A stretch of DNA of 64,000 nt, taken from positions 1,674,001 through 1,738,000 of the forward strand of contig NZ_CP085193.1 in the NCBI RefSeq assembly GCF_024298965.1, in the 5' to 3' direction. The stretch is from Streptomyces rapamycinicus NRRL 5491. GTDB lineage: Bacteria > Actinomycetota > Actinomycetes > Streptomycetales > Streptomycetaceae. A program made the translations under genes and the position numbers. The notes below the pieces were generated by a model. That model was given only the letters and a program-made list of their open reading frames with translations, was not told the origin of the DNA and did not search any database. Shown here one piece after another: positions 40,321 through 48,893 of this stretch. Numbering within the stretch: the stretch's first letter is position 1; each line of letters begins with the position of its first letter.

Positions 40321-41679
40321 ATGGGGACCGGGGAACGCGAGCAGGCATACGCACGGGCACGGCAGGAGGCCGAGCGGCTCACCGCGAACGGCATCCAGGC
40401 GATCGCGCTGACCTGGGTGGACAACGCGGGTCTGACCCGGGTGAAGTCCGTGCCCGCCGCGCGGCTGCCCCATGCGGCGCGGCGCGGGGTCGGGATGTCC
40501 CCCGTCTTCGACGTCTATCTCGTGGACGACTCCATGACCACCAGCCGCCATGTCGGCGGCCCGGACGGGGATCTGCGGCTCCTCCCCGACCTGGACCGGC
40601 TCACCCCGCTGGCCGCGCAGCCCGGCTGGGCCTGGGCCCCGGTCGACCGGTACGACCAGGGGGGCCGGGCGCACCCCGTCTGCCAGCGGCTGTTCGCCCG
40701 GCGGATGGCCGAGCGGGCGCGGGAGCGGGGACTGACCGTGCGCATGGGGTTCGAGACCGAGTGGGTCGTCACCACGGGCGACCCGGACCAGGACCCGCCG
40801 CGGTACCCCACCGCGGGCCCCGCCTACGGCATGGCGCGGGTGGTCGACCTCGCCGACTACCTCGCCGATCTGCTCGGCGCGCTGGACGCGCAGCAGGCCG
40901 AGGTGCACCAGCTCCACCCCGAGTACTCCCCCGGGCAGTTCGAGGTGTCCCTGGCGCCCGCCGATCCGGTCGGCGCCGCCGATCTGGCCGTACTGGTACG
41001 GGAGACGATCCGGGCGTGCTCCGGGCGCGCCGGGCTCAACCCGATGTTCGGCCCGGTGGTGGACCCGGGCGGGGTCGGCAACGGCGCCCATCTCCATCTG
41101 AGCCTGTGGCAGGGGGACCGCAATCTGTGCCGGGACGGCGACGGGCCCAACGGCATGACCGCGACGGCCGAGGCGTTCCTCGCCGGGGTGCTGCGCGAGC
41201 TCCCCGCCCTGCTCGCCATCGGCGCCCCCACCCCCGCGAGCTACCTCCGGCTCGAACCCTCCCGCTGGGCCGGGGCGTACCAGTGCTGGGGCCTGGAGAA
41301 CCGGGAGGCCGCGGTGCGCTTCATCACCGGCGCACCGGACGACCCGGGCGCATCCAACGCCGAGATCAAGTCCTTCGACCCGGCGGCCAACCCCTACCTG
41401 GTGGTGGGCGCGGTCATCGCCGCGGGCCTCGGCGGGATGGACTCCGGGCTCTCCCTGCCCCCACCCGTCTCCGGGGACCCGGCCGTCGAGGGGCGCGAGC
41501 GGCGGCTGCCCACCTCGCTGCTGACGGCGCTGGAGCACTTCGAGGACTCGACCGTGCTGCGCGAGGCGCTGGGCGATCCGCTCTTCGAGTCCATCGCCGC
41601 GGTGCGCCGGGCGGAGTCCGCCCTGTTCGAGAAGTCGTCCCCGCGTGAGATCGCCATCGCGACCCGGAGGCGGTACTGA
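40321..41679 (+). CDS. Glutamine-synthetase-like gamma-glutamyl ligase
   Basis: This 452-residue protein is of the GS type I fold but is not the housekeeping enzyme. The beta-grasp part reads QAIALTWVDNAGLTRVKSVPA, and the catalytic barrel has MGFETEWVV, EVHQLHPEYSPGQFEVSLAPADP and GNGAHLHLSLW, where Glu and His metal ligands lie. The adenylylation Tyr region of GlnA is lacking. Related streptomycete proteins (GlnA3, GlnA4) glutamylate polyamines or ethanolamine. ATG 40321 after GAGGAGG was preferred over earlier in-frame starts. It is 3 bp upstream of the amidohydrolase and clearly coupled to it. Confidence 0.9.
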   Translation: MGTGEREQAYARARQEAERLTANGIQAIALTWVDNAGLTRVKSVPAARLPHAARRGVGMSPVFDVYLVDDSMTTSRHVGGPDGDLRLLPDLDRLTPLAAQPGWAWAPVDRYDQGGRAHPVCQRLFARRMAERARERGLTVRMGFETEWVVTTGDPDQDPPRYPTAGPAYGMARVVDLADYLADLLGALDAQQAEVHQLHPEYSPGQFEVSLAPADPVGAADLAVLVRETIRACSGRAGLNPMFGPVVDPGGVGNGAHLHLSLWQGDRNLCRDGDGPNGMTATAEAFLAGVLRELPALLAIGAPTPASYLRLEPSRWAGAYQCWGLENREAAVRFITGAPDDPGASNAEIKSFDPAANPYLVVGAVIAAGLGGMDSGLSLPPPVSGDPAVEGRERRLPTSLLTALEHFEDSTVLREALGDPLFESIAAVRRAESALFEKSSPREIAIATRRRY

Positions 41680-41682
41680 CCG

Positions 41683-42861
41683 ATGGAGGCCGCCGAGCAG
41701 ACGGATCCGACCGAGCCGCCGCTGCCGCCCCTGGTGGACCACCACTGCCATGGGGTGGCCCGCTCCGAGCTGGGCTCGGCCGAATTCGAGGCGTTCCTGA
41801 CCGAATCCGACGCGCCCGCCGCGCTCGGCACCACCTTCTTCGACAGCCAGCTGGGGTTCGCGGTGCGCCGCTGGTGTCCGCCGCTGCTGGACCTCGAACC
41901 GCACTGCCCGCCCGCCCCCTACCTCGCCCGGCGGCGCGAACTGGGCGCGCGGGAGGTGACCCGGCGGCTGCTGAGCGCCGCCGGGATCAGCGAGTTCCTG
42001 GTGGACACCGGGCTGCCGGGCAATCTGACCACCCCTCAGGAGCTGGCCCTCGCGGCGGGCGGCACCGCCCATGAGATCGTCCGGCTGGAGCAGCTGGCGG
42101 AGCGGATCGCGGACACCTCGCTGACCGCCGATGACTTCCTGACGGGGATGGCGGACGGAATCCGGGAGGCGGCCCGTACGGCGACCGGTTTCAAGTCGGT
42201 GGCCGCCTACCGCTACGGCCTGGACTTCGAGCCCGATCCGCCGGGCCCCGGCGCCGTCCACACCGCCGCCGAACACTGGCTCGCCCGGCGCGCCCAGGGC
42301 GGCACCGCCGCCGCCCGGGTCACCGACCCCGTGCTGCTGCGCCATCTGCTGTGGTCGGCGGCGTACACCGGGCTGCCGCTGCAACTGCACACCGGGTTCG
42401 GCGATCCCGATCTGCGGCTGGACCGCTGCGATCCGCTCGCCCTCACCGACTTCATCCGCGCCGTGCGCCCCACGGGCTGCACGCTGATCCTGCTGCACGG
42501 CTATCCGTACCACCGCGGCGCCGCCTATCTGGCCGCCGTCTTCCCGCATGTGTACGCCGACGTGGGGCTGGCCCTGTCGCACACCGGGGCGCGGGCCGGG
42601 GCGGTGCTCGCCGAGATGCTGGAGCTCGCCCCGTTCGGCAAGGTGCTCTTCTCGACCGACGCCTACGGGCTGCCCGAACTGTATGTGGTGGGGGCGCGGC
42701 TCTTCCGGGAGGCGCTGACCGGGCTGCTGACCCACTGGGTGGCGGAGGGCGCCTGGTCGCGCCGCGACGCCCGCCGGGTGGCCGCGCTGCTGGGCGCGGA
42801 CAACGCCCGCCGCGTCTACGGCCTGGGCACCCCGGCCCCCCGCGACGCTCAAGGATCCTGA
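41683..42861 (+). CDS. FluG-N-terminal-like amidohydrolase
   Basis: This 392-residue protein has a metal-dependent hydrolase barrel: LVDHHCHGV near residue 17 (HxH metal ligands), LQLHTGFGDPDLRL near residue 228, LILLHGYPYHRGAAYLA near 268 and FSTDAYGLPELY near 323 with the final metal Asp. In fungal FluG and some plant NodGS proteins the same kind of domain is fused to a GS-like domain, which here is the separate gene just upstream. The reaction is unknown; release of the amine or acid from a gamma-glutamyl product is a reasonable guess. Confidence 0.85.
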   Translation: MEAAEQTDPTEPPLPPLVDHHCHGVARSELGSAEFEAFLTESDAPAALGTTFFDSQLGFAVRRWCPPLLDLEPHCPPAPYLARRRELGAREVTRRLLSAAGISEFLVDTGLPGNLTTPQELALAAGGTAHEIVRLEQLAERIADTSLTADDFLTGMADGIREAARTATGFKSVAAYRYGLDFEPDPPGPGAVHTAAEHWLARRAQGGTAAARVTDPVLLRHLLWSAAYTGLPLQLHTGFGDPDLRLDRCDPLALTDFIRAVRPTGCTLILLHGYPYHRGAAYLAAVFPHVYADVGLALSHTGARAGAVLAEMLELAPFGKVLFSTDAYGLPELYVVGARLFREALTGLLTHWVAEGAWSRRDARRVAALLGADNARRVYGLGTPAPRDAQGS

Positions 42862-42894
42862 CGCCTGCGGCGGGCCGTTCCCCTCCCGCCCCTT

Positions 42895-43065
42895 CCTTCG
42901 CGGCATCGATATGCGGCTCCGCCGCGTGGGGGGCTCCGCCCCAGACCCCGCTCCTCAAGCGCCGGAGGGGCTGATTTCAGCCCGTCAGGGGGCACCTCCC
43001 AGCGGTAGCTGGGGGAGATTGAGGACACGCCCGAAGGGCGTCCGGGGCCCAGGGCGGGGCCCATG
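42895..43065. repeat. Streptomycete-type intergenic repeat region with hairpin
   Basis: The gap 42862-43131 holds no gene. It carries low-complexity stretches such as GGCTCCGCCGCG, GGGGCTCCGCCCCAGACCCC and CTCAAGCGCCGGAGGGGCTG, a kind of sequence that I recall as frequent between streptomycete genes. The palindrome GGGCTGA-TT-TCAGCCC at 42968-42983 can end transcription of the ligase/amidohydrolase pair. Confidence 0.55.
42968..42983 (+). terminator. Hairpin after amidohydrolase gene
   Basis: GGGCTGA and TCAGCCC pair around TT in a perfect short stem about 105 bp past the amidohydrolase stop, inside the intergenic repeat region. Confidence 0.5.
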
Positions 43066-43131
43066 CCATGCGCGGAGCGCATACGCAGTACCGTGCCCGG
43101 AACGTACTCGACCGTAACCGGAGGAGATCGC

Positions 43132-43923
43132 ATGCGGATCGCCGGCACGACCGTCCTGCTCACCGGGGCCACCGGCGGCATCGGCCAGACACTGGCCCGC
43201 GCGTTCGCGGCCAAGGGCGCCAAGCTGCTGCTCACCGGGCGCCGTGAGGAGGTGCTGCGGCCGCTGGCCGAGCGGCTGGGCGGCCGGGTGATCGTCGCCG
43301 ATCTGGCCGAACGGTCCGATGTGGAGCGGCTCGTCGAGGAGGCGGCGAACGCCCGGATCCTCATCGCCAACGCCGCGCTGCCCTCCAGCGGCCCGGTCCT
43401 GGACTACCGGCCCGAGGAGCTGGACCGCGCCCTCGATGTCAATCTGCGCGCGCCGATCCTGCTGTCCCGGCTGATGGCGCCGCGCATGGTGGAGGCGGGC
43501 TCCGGCCACCTGGTGATGATCGGCTCGCTGTCGGGCCGTACGGCCTCCCCCGGCGCGGCGCTCTACAACGCGGCCAAGTTCGGGCTGCGCGGTTTCGCCC
43601 TCGGGCTGCGGCAGGACCTGCACGGCACGGGGGTCGGGGTCTCGCTGGTGCAGCCCGGATTCGTGGGCGACGCCGGGATGTTCGCCGACGCGGGCACGTC
43701 CCTGCCCACCGGGGTCCGTACGATTTCCTCCCGGCGGGTGGCGGCCGCGACGATCCGGGCGATCGAGCGGAACCGGGCGGAGGTGAACGTGGCGCCGCTG
43801 GAGCTGCGACTGGGCAGCGCCATCGGCGGGCTGTTCCCGAGCATCGCCGAGCGGGCCCAGCGGGGCTCGGGCGCCGGTGAGACGTCCCGTCAGCTCGCCG
43901 ACGGGCAGCGCGACAAGCGATAG
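43132..43923 (+). CDS. Short-chain dehydrogenase/reductase
   Basis: This 263-residue classical SDR has the NAD(P) motif TVLLTGATGGIGQTLARAF, Arg in LLLTGRRE that favours NADPH, NAALPSSGP, active-site Ser in IGSLSGRTASPGAALYNAAKFGLRGF with catalytic Tyr and Lys (YNAAK), and PGFVGDAG after it. The C-terminal 60 residues include a mildly hydrophobic helix. ATG 43132 follows GGAGGAG. It stands alone, and the substrate is unknown. Confidence 0.9.
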   Translation: MRIAGTTVLLTGATGGIGQTLARAFAAKGAKLLLTGRREEVLRPLAERLGGRVIVADLAERSDVERLVEEAANARILIANAALPSSGPVLDYRPEELDRALDVNLRAPILLSRLMAPRMVEAGSGHLVMIGSLSGRTASPGAALYNAAKFGLRGFALGLRQDLHGTGVGVSLVQPGFVGDAGMFADAGTSLPTGVRTISSRRVAAATIRAIERNRAEVNVAPLELRLGSAIGGLFPSIAERAQRGSGAGETSRQLADGQRDKR

Positions 43924-44023
43924 CGCCACCCGCGTGCCCGGACGCCACGGGCCCGTGCCCGGACGCCACGGCCCCGTGTGCGGGCCGGGGCTTCGCCCCC
44001 GCCCCCTGCTGTCCGTGGTCCCA

Positions 44024-44160
44024 GGTTCACCCACACCATCTCGTTCGACGGCTCGAGATCCGGTGTGTGCTCGGCGGCGCCGAGCTGCTCGGTGGCCCAG
44101 CGGCGCGCGCGGTGAACCAGAAGGCCGGCGCGCCCTCGACCCGCACCCCCGATCCGTCCG
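44024..44160 (-). pseudogene. Possible small gene remnant with frameshift
   Basis: On the minus strand one frame reads GVRVEGAPAFWFTAR and, after a one-base shift near 44107, another continues RRWATEQLGAAEHTPDLEP and SNEMVWVNLGP with coding-like composition. No start codon with a ribosome-binding site was found. It may be the tail of a lost gene. The rest of the 386-bp gap 43924-44309 contains a small local repeat (CCCGTGCCCGGACGCCACGG near 43950-43975) and the GH92 promoter. Confidence 0.3.
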
Positions 44161-44236
44161 GCGCGGTTCGGCCGCACCCAGCGGACATCGCGGTGTCATC
44201 GGCCTGTCCGTCAATGGCCCGCCCGCGCACGGGTCA

Positions 44237-44265
44237 TTGACACCGCCCAGCCTCCGTGTCAAAGT
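44237..44265 (+). promoter_or_regulatory. Predicted promoter of GH92 gene
   Basis: TTGACA (44237-44242), a perfect -35 hexamer, is followed after 17 bp by CAAAGT (44260-44265). The LacI-type palindrome at 44281-44292 lies just downstream, where it would cover the start of transcription. Confidence 0.5.
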
Positions 44266-44280
44266 TTCGCGACCCTGGTC

Positions 44281-44292
44281 GACAACGTTGTC
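44281..44292. promoter_or_regulatory. LacI-family operator-like palindrome
   Basis: GACAACGTTGTC is a perfect 12-bp palindrome with a central CG, the form bound by LacI/GalR-family repressors. It lies 18 bp before the GH92 start. No LacI gene is present in the window, so the regulator acts from elsewhere. Confidence 0.65.
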
Positions 44293-44309
44293 AGACGGAG
44301 GTGCGTCCC

Positions 44310-46715
44310 ATGCGGTCGCTGATCGGTGGAATCCGTGCGCGCGCTGCGGGCACGGTCGCGGGCGTGATGACGGCGGCGCTGCTGGGCGGCGGTCTGCTGG
44401 GACCACCGGGCGCCGCGGCCGCCGCCTCGGCCGCGCCCCCTCCGGCCGACCCCACCTCGCTGGTCCATCCGTTCGTGGGCACCGAGAACTTCGGCAACAC
44501 CTTCCCCGGGGCGAGCGCCCCGTTCGGCATGGTCCAGGTCAGCCCGGACACCGGCGGCCAGGGCGGCTACGACTACGACCAGAACGCCATCCACGGCTTC
44601 AGCCAGACCCATCTGTCCGGGGTCGGCTGCGGGGTGGCGGGCGAGCTGCCCATCATGCCGACGACCGGCGCGGTCAGCGACGTCGACCCGGAGCACTACC
44701 GCTCCACCTACAGCCATGACGACGAGGAGGCCGCCCCGGGCTACTACCGGGTGGGCCTGAAGTCGTACGGCATCGACGCCGAGCTGACCGCCACCCAGCG
44801 CACCGGGTGGCAGCGCTACACCTTCCCCGCCACCGGCGCGGCCAATGTGCTGTTCAACACCGGCAAGGCCAATCAGAAGGTCTTCGGCTCCGAGGTCCGC
44901 GTGGTCGGCGACCGGACCGTCGAGGGCCGGGTGGAGGCCGGGAACTTCTGCGCCGGGAAGGACCGCCACACCGTCTACTTCACCGCCACCTTCGACCGCC
45001 CCTTCGCCGCCTACGGCACCTGGCGCGGCACCACCCCCACCCCCGGCTCCCGCGAGGCGGCGGGAGAGGGCGGCAACGGCGCCTGGGCCACCTTCGACGC
45101 GGCCCAGGACCGGGATGTGGTGGTCAAGGTCGGGCTGTCGTACACCGGCCCCGAGGGCGCGCGGAAGAACCTCACGGCCGAGACCGGCGACTCCTACGAC
45201 TTCGACGCCACCCGCGCCGCGCTGCACGACACCTGGCGGAAGAAGCTCGACGCGATCCGGGTCGGCGGCGGCACCGAGGAGCGGCAGCGCGCCTTCTACA
45301 CCGCGCTGTACCACGCCCAGTTGCACCCCAATGTGGCGGGCGACGTGGACGGCCGCTACACCGGCTTCGACGGCGCGACCCACACCGCCTCCGGCTACAC
45401 CCCGTACCAGAACTTCTCGCTGTGGGACACCTACCGGCCGCAGAACCAGCTGCTGGAGATGGTCGAGCCGGGGGTGGCCCGCGATGTCGCGCTGTCGGTG
45501 GTCGCCATCGGCCGGGACGGCGGCTGGCTGCCGCGCTGGGCGCTGGCCAACAGCGAGACCAACATCATGACCGGTGACCCGGTGACCCCCTTCCTCGTCG
45601 AGGCGTGGTCCAAGGGCCTGCTGGCCGGGCACGAGGACGAGGCGTACGCGCTGCTGAAGAAGAACGCCACCAGCACCCCGCCCGCCGACTCGCCCTACAA
45701 CGGCCGCTCCGGAGTGGACTATTACCGCGAGCTGGGCTACGTCCCCTCGGGGCTGGAGCTCGGCACCGACTGCGCCGACAAGGGCGGCGACAACGACTGC
45801 GTCCACCCCGCCTCGGCCACCCTGGAGTACTCGGCAGCGGACGCCGCGCTCGCCCTGATGGCGCGCGGGCTCGGACACCGCGCCGACGCCCGGATGTTCG
45901 CCGAGCGCGGCCAGACCTACCGCACTCTGTGGGACGCCTCGATCGGGCAGTTCCGGCCGCGTACGGCCGACGGCGCGTGGGTGACCCCGTACGACCCGGT
46001 GGAGGCGGGCCGGCAGTTCCACGAGGGCGGCGCCTACCAGTACCAGTGGCTGGTGCCGCAGGACCCGGCCGGACTCGTGGGGCTGATGGGCGGCAGGAGC
46101 GCGACCGAGAAGCGGCTCGACGACTTCTTCGCCTACGGCAAGCTGCTCACCGACCCGGCGGGCACCGCCCGTAAGGACTGGATCTCCGCCCCGTACGACT
46201 ACTACGGCAAGCCCACCTACAACCCCAACAACGAGCCCGATCTGCACGCCCCGTACATGTATCTGTGGGCGGGCGCGCCCGCGAAGGCGACGACCGTGGT
46301 GCGGGCGGCGATGACCCTGTTCACCACCGGGCCGGACGGGATGACCGGCAATGACGACCTCGGCACCATGTCGGCCTGGTACGTCTTCTCCTCGCTGGGC
46401 CTGTACCCGACGATGAGCGGCGGGGACTTCCTCGCCCTGTCCAGCCCGCAGTTCTCCTCGGCCGTGGTCCGCGTCGGGCACTACGGCACCCGGCAGGGCG
46501 GCACGCTCACGGTCACCGCGCCGGGCGCGAGCGACGCCAAGCGCTATGTCCGGAGTGTGTCACTGAACGGCCGGAACATGGCGCGGACTTGGCTGGACTG
46601 GGGCCAGGTGGCCCACGGCGGGAAGCTGGTCCACCGGCTGTCCACCGAGCCGTCGTCCTGGGGCACCGGCCGGGGCGCGGAACCGCCGTCGGTGGGCGCC
46701 ACCCGCAAGGGCTGA
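44310..46715 (+). CDS. Secreted GH92 alpha-mannosidase
   Basis: This 801-residue protein has a signal peptide of about 40 residues. The mature part begins LVHPFVGTENFGNTFPGASAPFGMVQVSPDT, the N-terminal beta-sandwich signature of GH92, and continues with GYDYDQNAIHGFSQTHLSGVGC. The (alpha/alpha)6 barrel holds NFSLWDTYRPQNQLL and the late NEPDLHAPYMY and MTGNDDLGTMSAWYVFSSLGLYP motifs with metal and catalytic acids. These calcium-dependent exo-enzymes remove alpha-1,2-linked (sometimes 1,3, 1,4 or 1,6) mannose. The putative LacI operator suggests sugar-induced expression. Confidence 0.94.
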   Translation: MRSLIGGIRARAAGTVAGVMTAALLGGGLLGPPGAAAAASAAPPPADPTSLVHPFVGTENFGNTFPGASAPFGMVQVSPDTGGQGGYDYDQNAIHGFSQTHLSGVGCGVAGELPIMPTTGAVSDVDPEHYRSTYSHDDEEAAPGYYRVGLKSYGIDAELTATQRTGWQRYTFPATGAANVLFNTGKANQKVFGSEVRVVGDRTVEGRVEAGNFCAGKDRHTVYFTATFDRPFAAYGTWRGTTPTPGSREAAGEGGNGAWATFDAAQDRDVVVKVGLSYTGPEGARKNLTAETGDSYDFDATRAALHDTWRKKLDAIRVGGGTEERQRAFYTALYHAQLHPNVAGDVDGRYTGFDGATHTASGYTPYQNFSLWDTYRPQNQLLEMVEPGVARDVALSVVAIGRDGGWLPRWALANSETNIMTGDPVTPFLVEAWSKGLLAGHEDEAYALLKKNATSTPPADSPYNGRSGVDYYRELGYVPSGLELGTDCADKGGDNDCVHPASATLEYSAADAALALMARGLGHRADARMFAERGQTYRTLWDASIGQFRPRTADGAWVTPYDPVEAGRQFHEGGAYQYQWLVPQDPAGLVGLMGGRSATEKRLDDFFAYGKLLTDPAGTARKDWISAPYDYYGKPTYNPNNEPDLHAPYMYLWAGAPAKATTVVRAAMTLFTTGPDGMTGNDDLGTMSAWYVFSSLGLYPTMSGGDFLALSSPQFSSAVVRVGHYGTRQGGTLTVTAPGASDAKRYVRSVSLNGRNMARTWLDWGQVAHGGKLVHRLSTEPSSWGTGRGAEPPSVGATRKG

Positions 46716-46799
46716 TACCGGCCGGTTGTGGTGTAGGTTCTATGGCCCGCCTGGACACACGGGCCATGGGGGATGTGGTCGAGCGAGGGAGCGGTGTCC

Positions 46800-47864
46800 A
46801 TGCGTGCTGTGGTGTTCGACGAGTTCGGGCGCCGGCCCGAGGTCCGGAGCGTCGAGGACCCCGCTCCCTCCCCGCGCGGTGCGGTGATCCGCGTCGAGGC
46901 CACCGGACTGTGCCGCAGCGACTGGCACGGCTGGATGGGGCACGACCCGGACATCCGGCTGCCGCACGTCCCCGGCCATGAGCTGGCGGGGGTGATAGAG
47001 GAGGTCGGCCCCGACGTCCTCAACTGGCGCCCGGGGCAGCGGGTCACCGTGCCGTTCGTATGCGCCTGCGGGCGCTGTGCCGCCTGTGCGGAGGGCGCCC
47101 AGCAGGTGTGCGAGCGGCAGACGCAGCCGGGGTTCACCCACTGGGGCTCGTTCGCCGAGTACGTGGGGATCGGACACGCCGATGTGAACCTGGTCGGGAT
47201 ACGCAACGAGCTGTCGTTCGCCACCGCCGCCGGTCTGGGCTGCCGCTTCGCGACCGCCTTCCGCGCCGTCGTCGCCCAGGGCCGGGTGGCGCCGGGCGAA
47301 TGGGTCGCGGTGCACGGCTGCGGTGGGGTGGGGCTCTCCGCGGTGATGATCGCCGCCGCGGCCGGGGCCCGGGTGGTGGCGGTGGACATCTCGCCGCAGG
47401 CGCTCGCCCTCGCCGCCCGGTTCGGCGCGGCGGTGTGCGTGGACGTGGCGTCCACCCTGGGCTCGGTGGCGGAGGCGGTCGCGGACGCGACGGGCGGCGG
47501 CGCCCATGTCTCGCTCGACGCACTGGGCTCCCCGCGGACCTGCGCGGCGTCCATCCAGAGCCTGCGCCGCCACGGCCGCCATGTCCAGGTCGGGCTGCTG
47601 CCCCCGGCCGCCGGTACCCCGATGATCCCGATGGACCGGGTCATCGCGCTGGAGCTGCGGCTGCTGGGCAGCCATGGCATGGCCGCCCACGACTACGGTC
47701 CGATGATGGAGATGGTCGAGGCCGGTTCGCTGCGGCCGGATCTGCTGGTCACCGATGTGATCGGGCTGGACGCGGTCCCGGAGGCGCTGTCCACGATGGC
47801 CTCCGGGGGCAGGGGCGGGGTCACGGTCATCGAACCGCACCGCCCGCCCCTGGCGGGGAGCTGA
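46800..47864 (+). CDS. Zinc-dependent medium-chain alcohol dehydrogenase
   Basis: This 354-residue MDR enzyme has catalytic-zinc ligands in [12 protein letters not shown] and [16 protein letters not shown] (residues about 38-70), four structural-zinc Cys in [17 protein letters not shown], and the NAD fold [26 protein letters not shown] near residues 165-195 with Asp that favours NADH. ATG 46800 follows GAGGGAG. It is a lone gene that precedes the GntR pseudogene; the substrate is unknown. Confidence 0.92.
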   Translation: MRAVVFDEFGRRPEVRSVEDPAPSPRGAVIRVEATGLCRSDWHGWMGHDPDIRLPHVPGHELAGVIEEVGPDVLNWRPGQRVTVPFVCACGRCAACAEGAQQVCERQTQPGFTHWGSFAEYVGIGHADVNLVGIRNELSFATAAGLGCRFATAFRAVVAQGRVAPGEWVAVHGCGGVGLSAVMIAAAAGARVVAVDISPQALALAARFGAAVCVDVASTLGSVAEAVADATGGGAHVSLDALGSPRTCAASIQSLRRHGRHVQVGLLPPAAGTPMIPMDRVIALELRLLGSHGMAAHDYGPMMEMVEAGSLRPDLLVTDVIGLDAVPEALSTMASGGRGGVTVIEPHRPPLAGS

Positions 47865-47965
47865 CCCCGCGCCCCCGCGTCCGCACCGCGGGTCCGCGCC
47901 ACGACCTCTGACCGGAGTACTGGGATTTCCGAGGGGCGGGGCCGGGAGCAGGCAAGGAGTTCGTC

Positions 47966-48587
47966 GTGGGTGAACCGCGGTACGTGGTGATCACCGGCGA
48001 CCTCCTGAAGAAGATCGCCGCCGGTCGGTGGGGTGTGGGCGAGCTGCTGCCCACCGAGCCGGAGCTGGCCGCCGAGTACGGCGTCTCGCGACACTGCGGC
48101 GGTCGCTGCGGCGTCTGGAAGTGGCCGGTCTCATCTCCCGGCATCCCGGGACCGGTACCCGGGTGGAACGCTCGACGCCGGTCGCCGCGTTCACCGCACA
48201 GCTCGGGACCGTCGGGGATCTGACGCAGTACGGCGAGGCCGCCGTGCGGAGCGTCCTGTCGGTGGAGCCCGTGACGGTGGACGCCGCGCTCTCCGCCGTC
48301 ACCGGCCTGGCCGAGGGGCCAGGCAGGTGTGCATCACCTCCACCCGGCGGGACCCCGGGAGTCCCGATGAGGTCGTGTCCTGGGCGCGGGTGTACCTGGA
48401 GCCGGGAGACGCCAAGGCGGTTGCCGGGGATCTGGAGGAGAGCCGCCGGCTGATCGCCGACTCGATCGAAGCCCGCACGGGGCGTGCCGTGAAGCGGGTG
48501 GTGCAGCAGGTGCGGGCGGTGGGCGTGCCCGTGGAGGCGGCGACGCACCTCGGGGTGGAGCCGGGAAGCCCGGGGCTGGCCAGGAGC
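47966..48587 (+). pseudogene. Frameshifted GntR/HutC-type regulator
   Basis: GTG 47966 with AAGGAG starts a GntR winged helix (VITGDLLKKIAAGRWGVGEL, LPTEPELAAEYGVSR). Near 48092 the frame shifts by one base and continues TLRRSLRRLEVAGLISRHPG. Near 48318 it shifts again to the UTRA ligand domain (RQVCITSTRRDPGSPDE, WARVYLEPGDAKAVAGDLEE, EAATHLGVEPGSPGL). The last strands of the UTRA domain are missing, because the sequence then joins a PcaB-like fragment. With two shifts and a truncated end the protein cannot be made whole. Confidence 0.85.
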
Positions 48588-48877
48588 GCCAGAACACCCA
48601 CATCACCGGAGGTCTCATCGTCGCCGAAGCCGTCATGATGGACATCGCACCCGTCCTGGGCCGCCAGCGGGCCCACGACGTCGTCCATGAAGCCTGCCGC
48701 GCCGCCATCGAGACCGGCACCACGTTGGAAGCGGAACTCCACCGCCACGCCGAGCTGGTGAAGCGACTCGGCGCCGAACGGATCAGCGAGCTGTGCGATC
48801 CCGCCCGATACCTGGGGAGCGCGACCACGATGGCGCGCGGTGTGGCCCGCACGCATCGTCGCAGCACACGGCCGTAG
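48588..48877 (+). pseudogene. 3' remnant of a PcaB/adenylosuccinate-lyase-family gene
   Basis: The frame reads NTHITGGLIVAEAVMMDIAP, then LGRQRAHDVVHEACRAAIET and ISELCDPARYLGSATTMARG. This is the C-terminal domain of a fumarase/ASL-superfamily enzyme of the 3-carboxy-cis,cis-muconate cycloisomerase type. About 80% of such a gene (N-terminal and catalytic SSxMPxK regions) is absent, and the fragment abuts the GntR pseudogene. ATG 48635 could start an 80-residue fragment, but function is improbable. Confidence 0.75.
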
Positions 48878-48893
48878 TCCGTGAAAGATCCGG

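Noticed and set aside
42862..43131. Small-RNA gene in the repeat-rich gap
   Set aside because: The hairpins are explained as terminator or repeat structure, and no promoter-terminator pair of suitable spacing was seen.
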